Below are positions 58,920-64,000 of a stretch of DNA of 64,000 nt, piece by piece. Both the position numbers and the translations under genes were made by a program. The DNA comes from Rostrohypoxylon terebratum (lineage: Eukaryota; Ascomycota; Sordariomycetes; Xylariales; Hypoxylaceae), in assembly GCA_022497145.1 (NCBI GenBank), contig MU385864.1, positions 1-64,000 on the forward strand, in the 5' to 3' direction. Below the pieces are notes generated by a model. That model made no database searches, was not told the origin of the DNA, and worked only from the letters and a program-made list of their open reading frames with translations. The stretch's first letter is position 1; each line of letters starts with the position of its first letter.

Positions 58920-59684
58920 TTACAGGCAAAGGCCGATGATCTGGTCGCCCTTGTTTGATTTTTCATTACCAATGAACTTGCCCGTGAATCTCACAGGCTT
59001 GCATCCCTCACCCACGACCTGACCCACGATCTGATCCCCATTGCCTGTGTGCCTATTCTTGATCATGTTGAATTTGACCACGTCTTGATCGGTGACTCGT
59101 GAGTGTTTGTTTTTGATGGTAATGCCGAGCACCTGGCGGCCGGTTCCTTTATGTTCATTACCGCTGGCGAACAAGCTTGAATTGCCAACTGAATTGGGTA
59201 TGGGTCCATTGCTAAGGCACCGGACATCTCTCCGAACCTCATCCAGTATGGATGAATTGATGCTCTGTATACAGAGCGACAAGGTGGATTTCTCTCTCTC
59301 GATCATGGAGAATGTTTCATCATAGAGTCTCTTCCTGAATACAAAGACTATAGATGTCAAAAGTCGATTCTTTTTCTCGGGGCTATCAGGCACTTGGATG
59401 GTTTCGATGATGGTACGAAGCGTCCTGGTCGAATTATGAATCTCAGTCGTCTGAAGTGAGGAGTTTGCAGAGACTTTTTCGAGAAGCAGTTGGAGTTCCT
59501 GGATCATAGCTCGATAACGATGGAGGGTGGTGATAGCCCCTATAGTCCTTTGAAGATAGACACAGAGCTTGAGGCAATATTCCGCCGTCTGCGTAGCGGC
59601 TGCAATAGTCCCTATCAATTCCGCCATGTGAAGTTCTGTTCCCGGGTAAGCAGGTGTTGTAGACGTATATAGGACTTCAGTCAT
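58920..59684 (-). CDS. HeLo-like/SesA-like protein with three C-terminal amyloid-motif-like repeats
   Basis: A single open frame of 254 residues; a second ATG at 59627 (Met20, MAELIGTIAAATQTAEYCLKL) gives a more family-like start. Residues about 20-155 look all-helical with a hydrophobic, alanine-rich first helix, then YLQRTIGAITTLHRYRAMIQELQLLLEKV. This layout resembles HeLo-like (HELL)/SesA domains, which in known systems attack membranes after amyloid templating. After a linker (155-174) come three gapless 16-residue repeats at 175-190, 209-224 and 239-254, the last ending exactly at the C-terminus. Consensus: [GK]-N-[ER]-x-x-[GN]-x-G-[DR]-Q-[VI]-[LVI]-G-x-x-[ILV]. The same motif occurs once in the divergent membrane protein. 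The domain name is inferred from pattern; the repeats are seen directly. Confidence 0.7.
   Translation of the reverse strand: MTEVLYTSTTPAYPGTELHMAELIGTIAAATQTAEYCLKLCVYLQRTIGAITTLHRYRAMIQELQLLLEKVSANSSLQTTEIHNSTRTLRTIIETIQVPDSPEKKNRLLTSIVFVFRKRLYDETFSMIEREKSTLSLCIQSINSSILDEVRRDVRCLSNGPIPNSVGNSSLFASGNEHKGTGRQVLGITIKNKHSRVTDQDVVKFNMIKNRHTGNGDQIVGQVVGEGCKPVRFTGKFIGNEKSNKGDQIIGLCL
58923..59162 (-). repeat. Three protein-level 16-residue repeats in the HeLo-like gene
   Basis: Coding positions 59162-59115 (GNEHKGTGRQVLGITI), 59060-59013 (KNRHTGNGDQIVGQVV) and 58970-58923 (GNEKSNKGDQIIGLCL). The spacing is 34 and 30 residues. Asn2, Gly8, Gln10 and Gly13 are invariant, with hydrophobic residues at 11, 12 and 16. 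A Phe lies two to four residues before each copy. Asn/Gln/Gly-rich strands with alternating hydrophobics in spaced tandem copies are what beta-solenoid prion motifs look like. Confidence 0.85.
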
Positions 59685-60294
59685 AGGACCCCAAACGTGA
59701 GCCTGTCTACATGACCTGAATTCGATTTAATATAGATATACACTGAAGACAGAGCCTTCTATACTCAAACCTACCTGATAAGGTCGAGACGTGCTTCGCC
59801 GCACTGCCGATATTCCTACATGTCACCCTCCGAAGGACCGATAGGCAGGTAGTCGTCGGTGCCTAGGCATCATAATTGCTTCTATCCCTGACCCCCTTCC
59901 TTTCATCACATAAGCGTGTTCGTCGAGGTTGATTGGGTTAACCGGTCTAGAGGATTACTTGGAAATCCATACCTATATGGGGAAGTTCAACGGGTAGCTG
60001 AAGTAAACCCTTGGAAGTTGTATTGAAATAGCATCTTTCATGTGATGAAGCGCCTAATAGTTAACCGCATGCGGTTACTGATGTAAGGATTCTTCGAGGC
60101 ATCCATGATCCGATGGGTGTTACGTCGCATACAAACTTTATCTGCCAAGATGGTTGTCGGAGACGGAGAAGGTCTCCTATGGTCAAGGCTCACGGCTGAA
60201 ATGTGAACAAGAGTAGAGGTGTTGAGATAAAAGATCCGGTTCTGGCTTCAGATTTGTAAATAGACCTACTCATTTCCCATCGTCTCGCAAATTC
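59685..60294. promoter_or_regulatory. Shared divergent promoter of the HeLo-like and membrane-protein genes
   Basis: 610 bp between start codons of two genes that share a protein motif. No coding sequence is supported here. A head-to-head arrangement would allow joint control, as is usual for receptor/effector pairs of fungal amyloid signalling. No factor site identified. Confidence 0.5.
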
Positions 60295-60953
60295 ATGAAT
60301 TTGAGCAGCCTCGACGCTGATAGACAAATGGCACCGCAAATCGACCAGAGACCAGAATTTCACGGCAATCGTAACAATGGATCTGGGGATCAAGTCCTCG
60401 GGATAAAGCTCGATCTGCGCAATTATTTCCAGGGTCACCGAAAGGCATCAATCACTGGAATAATCGCAGTTGTAGGAGTCGTATTAGCCTTGATTTTGAC
60501 TCTAAGCCTTACGCTGGGAAGGAATGAACAGAGCAGGTGAGTGAGGTTGCATTCAGCGATTTCAAGGATGTTTCTGCCTAATGAATCTACAGCTGTTAAC
60601 ACTGACGTAGCTCCAGCAGCTCCAGCACGTCACCAGCCCCGGGAAATGTCCCTTCTGGAACAACTGCGACATCTTCGATAACTTCTCAGACTGCCCCAAC
60701 AACAACACCAGAACCAGACACTTGTACTTTCGGGTGCTTGAAGGGGTATTTGGAGACAGCTAGTTGTGCTTCTGGATGTCCTGGAGCATTTTGCTCCGAT
60801 AATAATGGGTGCCTTGACCCATGGCCATGTATTACACACATATGTTGCTACACCGGTTGTCAAGCGAGTTGGAGTTGTAGCGGAGAATGCTCAAATGGCT
60901 TGACGTGTGTCTCAGCCTCGACGGGTACGGCAGAGTCAACCTGCCAAGCGTAA
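60295..60953 (+). CDS. Single-pass membrane protein: N-terminal amyloid-like motif, C-terminal cysteine-rich domain
   Basis: Exons 60295-60536 and 60611-60953 encode 194 residues. The N-terminal 50 residues are hydrophilic and contain, at 24-39, the motif GNRNNGSGDQVLGIKL. It aligns without gaps to the three repeats of the divergent HeLo-like protein. A basic LRNYFQGHRK stretch precedes a membrane segment (about 52-75, ASITGIIAVVGVVLALILTL). By the positive-inside rule the N-terminus is cytosolic and the C-terminus outside. A Ser/Thr/Pro-rich stalk of about 40 residues (likely O-glycosylated) carries a C-terminal domain with 14 cysteines (CTFGC start, a CC pair, CSGECSNGLTC end), enough for seven disulfides. 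No enzyme or known receptor family is recognised. Met12 is an alternative start. The single intron fits in phase and avoids a TGA. Confidence 0.75.
60364..60411 (+). other. Copy of the shared 16-residue motif in the membrane protein
   Basis: Residues 24-39. Against repeat 1 of the HeLo-like protein it matches at G, N, G, G, Q, V, L, G and I (9 of 16), with conservative changes elsewhere (T/S, I/L). Against repeat 2 it shares NR and GDQ. FHGN before it parallels FIGN before repeat 3. It lies wholly on the predicted cytosolic side. Confidence 0.8.
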
Positions 60954-61775
60954 TCAGATAGTCAACTTTTATGCCTCGTCGGTCTTTTTTCGAATAGCTG
61001 CGAATAGGTACAAACGAAACCAATGCTACGGAATGAAAGTAGAAAATCAGTTCCTCAGAAGGGAGCGTTTGGTCAGACTCGGGAATTTCTAGTGTGTGAG
61101 GATTGCTATAGCCGCGCGGAACCTGAGTGACTCGCCGTATTATCACACCGCATAGGGGGCTGTGTGTCCCAAAAAGAAAAGGGTGCTTCCAAAATGGACT
61201 GTTTCACCCATGCAACTGAATTGCGCACTGTCAAATATGATAGGTACTAGGTAGGTACCTAGGACCTAGGTATTCAGCTTCGCCATACGGTGTGTTCTAT
61301 TTTACGACCCAAGGAGATTGTCATCACTATATTTATCTGATAGTAAGTTGGAATACCTGTATTGGCGTTGAATATTTGAAGGGTGTACTAGGTAGGCACC
61401 TTACACCTACCTACGAAGTACCAGGTTTTGCTTTTTTTATTTGGTCTCTGTCCCCTGCCCCCCTTTTCTCCATTCCCTCCGAAGATCGTGATGTGATTTT
61501 AGAAGACCTTCAAGGTTCCTAAACAATCTAGGTATAGAAAAATATCAACAGATACGACTACTCGGATGTGAAATCATTGGTGATAACTGATATATTTCGA
61601 ATATCTTGAAGACTGGGTATGCTGTAGATGCTTTCTTAATACCTAGCTAATACATAAGATGTTAATTCTGCTTATACCCGACGAACGCCCACAATGTAAG
61701 ACCGAGGAACCCCAAACTTTACCGAACGCCACAGAAACGCCTTCACAGCCAACAAATCATGCCACTCCATGCGAG
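60954..61775. other. Intergenic, membrane-protein gene to PKS 3' end
   Basis: No gene supported. Contains short palindromic runs of TAGGTAC and CCTAGG (61240-61275 and 61385-61420). The two flanking genes converge here. Confidence 0.5.
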
Positions 61776-64000
61776 TTACTTTTCTTCTCTTGCAGAGTTC
61801 TCGCTCACGAGACTACTCTTTTCCGCAATCTTGTACCCAAGCAGCTGAAGCGAGGAAGCCTGTAGGATTTCGAAAACGGGCACGTCCGCCTTGACCTCCC
61901 TCAACAGCCAGTTCCTGACTTCTACCGCGACTAGCGAGTCGACACCGTACACGGAGGTTGGGCTCGAGGCGTCAATGTCTTCTAGCGCTATCATCAAAGA
62001 CTTAGATAGCTTCCTCATTAAAGCGTCTAACACGATGGCGGCTGCAGCTGATACCGACACCGTTTCCTTCAACTGCTGAGCTAGCGAGGGGCCTGACTGA
62101 GTGCTCGTATCGATGTGGCGCGCACGCATATTGTGCAGGTGCGAGAACACGGGGTCGCGGAACCAATGTGGCACGTCGCCCTGGCTCCGGTCGAAATCGG
62201 CTTGTGTACCTACACCGGTCACGATCTGGCACCGACGCTGCTCTTTCCCGCTTTCCATCGCGATATCGATCATAGCAAGGAATTCCTCTTCTTCGATCTG
62301 CAAGAATCCCCACCGAGCAAGGTTGCGTTCGGCCGCACCCTCGTTTTCGGCTACGTACCCGACCGATTTGACCATGCCGAGATCGATGACGGTTGCCGGA
62401 AGGCCGCGGGAGACACGGTAGTGTGCTAGAGAGTCTTGGAATGCATTGGCTGCGGCGTAATTGCTCTGCGACGTGTCTCCGACCATTCCGGCTGCGCTAG
62501 CGAGCATGATGAAGAAGTCAAGCGGTTGGTCGATCGTCGCCTCGTGGAGGTTCCACGAGCCCTGGACTTTTGGTCGGATCACCTTAGTAAAAGTCTCGTG
62601 GGACATATTGACGAAGATTCGATCCTCCAGGACCATCGCCGCTTGGATGATACCGCGAATTGGCGGCATCTGCTTCAGTGTTTCATACAGACCGGCTTTG
62701 AGTCTATCGCCACTAGTGATGTCAATAGCTAGAACTTTGACCGTAACGCCAGAACTTTGGAGTTCATCAACCAGAGATTTAGCCTCTGGGCTCTTATCTC
62801 CGGATCGGGACACGAAGATCAGGTTCTTGGCTCCTTGGGCTACCATACGACGAGAAAGACTTCGACCAAGTCCACCGAACCCTCCCACGATCATGTAAGA
62901 AGCATCGGGTACGATCCGATACTTAGAGCCCGTTCTCGCAGCGACCTATACGATTTGTCAGTTGCTAGTATTTACCAAGCTCGCGGAAGTGTATGTGACT
63001 TACCGGTACCATATCATCCTCGCTAGGAGTAAGCACGATCTTACCCATATGCTTTCCAGCCTGCATGTATCGGAATGCTTCCTCAATCTTGGAAAATGGA
63101 AACAATGTAATGGGTGAAACTTGACCAATGCTTCCATCTCGTAATAAATCCATTACCTCAGAAAGAAGACGCGCTCCAAGATCCTTTCTCTGTCTGAAAA
63201 TGACCGTTAAGTCAACTGATGCAAAAGTCACATTCTTAATAAAAGGTGCCATCCCAAGACGCGTATTGTCCTCGATGTCCTTCTTGCCGATCTCGATAAA
63301 ACGTCCGAATGGCGCGATCGCAGACCAACTTGCCTTCAAAGCTTCCCCGGAGAGACAATTAAGAACAATATCAACACCCTTCCCTTGAGTCAACCTCTTG
63401 ATACCATCGGCGAAGCTGAGATTACGGCTGGAAAAGATGTGATCTTCAGGGATCCCGTATGTCGCCATCATGTGCTCCTTCTTCTCTTTGGTGCCAACGG
63501 TGACGAAAATCTCCGCGCCGTACAATTGGCAGAGCATGACGGCAGCCTGTCCCACACCACCGGCCGCTGCGTGTATGAGAACCTTCTCGCCTCTTTGGAT
63601 TCTTGCCTGGTCAACCAAGCCATAGTACGCCGTGCAATAGACGATCGGCAGTGATGCCGCGACCGAAAAGTCCATGTCATCCGGGATCGGCTGAACAAGT
63701 TTGGCAGGGTTCTTAAGGGAGCTGCAGTATGCTCCTAGGGTCCAAGTGCATACCCTATCGCCCACCTTCAGATGCGATACCTCCGTACCGACTTCGGTAA
63801 CGACGCCGCTGCATTCACACCCGAGGAAGTTGTCGACGAGCTGGCCCATACAGACCATAATATCGCGGAAGTTCAATCCGACAGCACGGACATCGATCTT
63901 GACGTAGTCAGATGGTAGTGGCGCTAGGGCCTCCGGATCGTCAACGAAACACAACGTGTCAAGAAGACCGGGCGTGGCAATCGCCAAGGTCAGCGGCCGT
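61776..64000 (-). CDS. Highly reducing polyketide synthase, C-terminal part (ER-KR-ACP), cut by window edge
   Basis: Minus-strand exons run from beyond 64000 to 63004 and from 62945 to 61776. About 721 residues are inside the window; the N-terminal KS, AT and DH domains would lie to the right. The enoylreductase domain has VGLNFRDIMVCMGQL, GDRVCTWTLG, then LIHAAAGGVGQAAVMLCQ as its NADPH-binding site. The ketoreductase starts at SYMIVGGFGGLGRSLSRRM and has FIMLASAAGMVGDTSQSNYAAANAF with the catalytic tyrosine and GLPATVIDLGMV. The ACP is at the end, with phosphopantetheine serine in VYGVDSLVAVEVRNWL. There is no thioesterase or reductase after the ACP, so product release needs a separate enzyme. 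One 58-nt intron joins ER to KR in phase. The in-window frame is intact. Product unknown. Confidence 0.95.

Noticed and set aside
1..64000. tRNA, rRNA genes and CRISPR arrays
   Set aside because: I looked for tRNA-like T-loop words and spaced direct repeats on both strands and saw none convincing. CRISPR is not expected in a eukaryotic nuclear genome.

Overview
The window is nuclear DNA of a filamentous ascomycete (Pezizomycotina, most likely Sordariomycetes). Nearly all genes carry several short introns (about 50-75 nt, GT..AG, with CTAAC/CTGAC-like branch sites). The proteins include fungal-type families such as ERMES Mmm1, a short-tailed CENP-A and multidomain polyketide synthases. I built the gene models by hand from conserved protein motifs plus splice-phase agreement. 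Every joined model listed keeps its frame across all exon joins.

Layout. Positions 1-3137 are gene-poor and hold the wreck of a non-reducing polyketide synthase C-terminus (methyltransferase plus reductase). From 3138 to 9260 come a farnesylatable DnaJ (Ydj1/Mas5 type), ribosomal protein eL32 and an unrecognised acidic protein. From 9261 to 15097 lies a degenerate tract with LTR-like ends and a small pseudogene whose stops look like RIP mutations. From 15098 to 46467 the DNA is dense housekeeping: mitochondrial GluRS, CSN5, mitochondrial ribosomal protein S10, mitochondrial TrpRS, an importin-13/Kap122-like karyopherin, aminopeptidase P, a FUN14 protein, centromeric histone H3, a Derlin, acireductone dioxygenase, an SDR, a GDP-mannose transporter, an MBOAT lysophospholipid acyltransferase and a large serine-rich membrane protein. 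A 3.6 kb gene-poor gap follows. Then come Rce1, Mmm1 and Vps45. Two foldback (MITE-like) elements lie just 3' of the SDR gene and of VPS45.

The right end is accessory. It carries a SesB-like alpha/beta hydrolase (56819-58085, minus), a HeLo-like/SesA-like protein with three C-terminal 16-residue repeats (58920-59684, minus), and, divergently, a single-pass membrane protein with a cysteine-rich C-terminal domain (60295-60953, plus). It ends with the 3' part of a highly reducing PKS (ER-KR-ACP) cut by the window edge.

The most interesting signal is that the cytosolic N-terminus of the membrane protein carries one gapless copy of the same 16-residue motif that is repeated three times at the C-terminus of the HeLo-like protein. 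Known fungal amyloid-signalling systems (HET-S/NWD2, HELLP/SBP/PNT1, SesA/SesB/HET-eN) share a motif between a NOD-like receptor and its effectors. Here the receptor slot seems to be filled by a membrane-anchored cysteine-rich protein. I propose this as a candidate undescribed surface-receptor version of fungal amyloid signalling. That is inference from sequence only.
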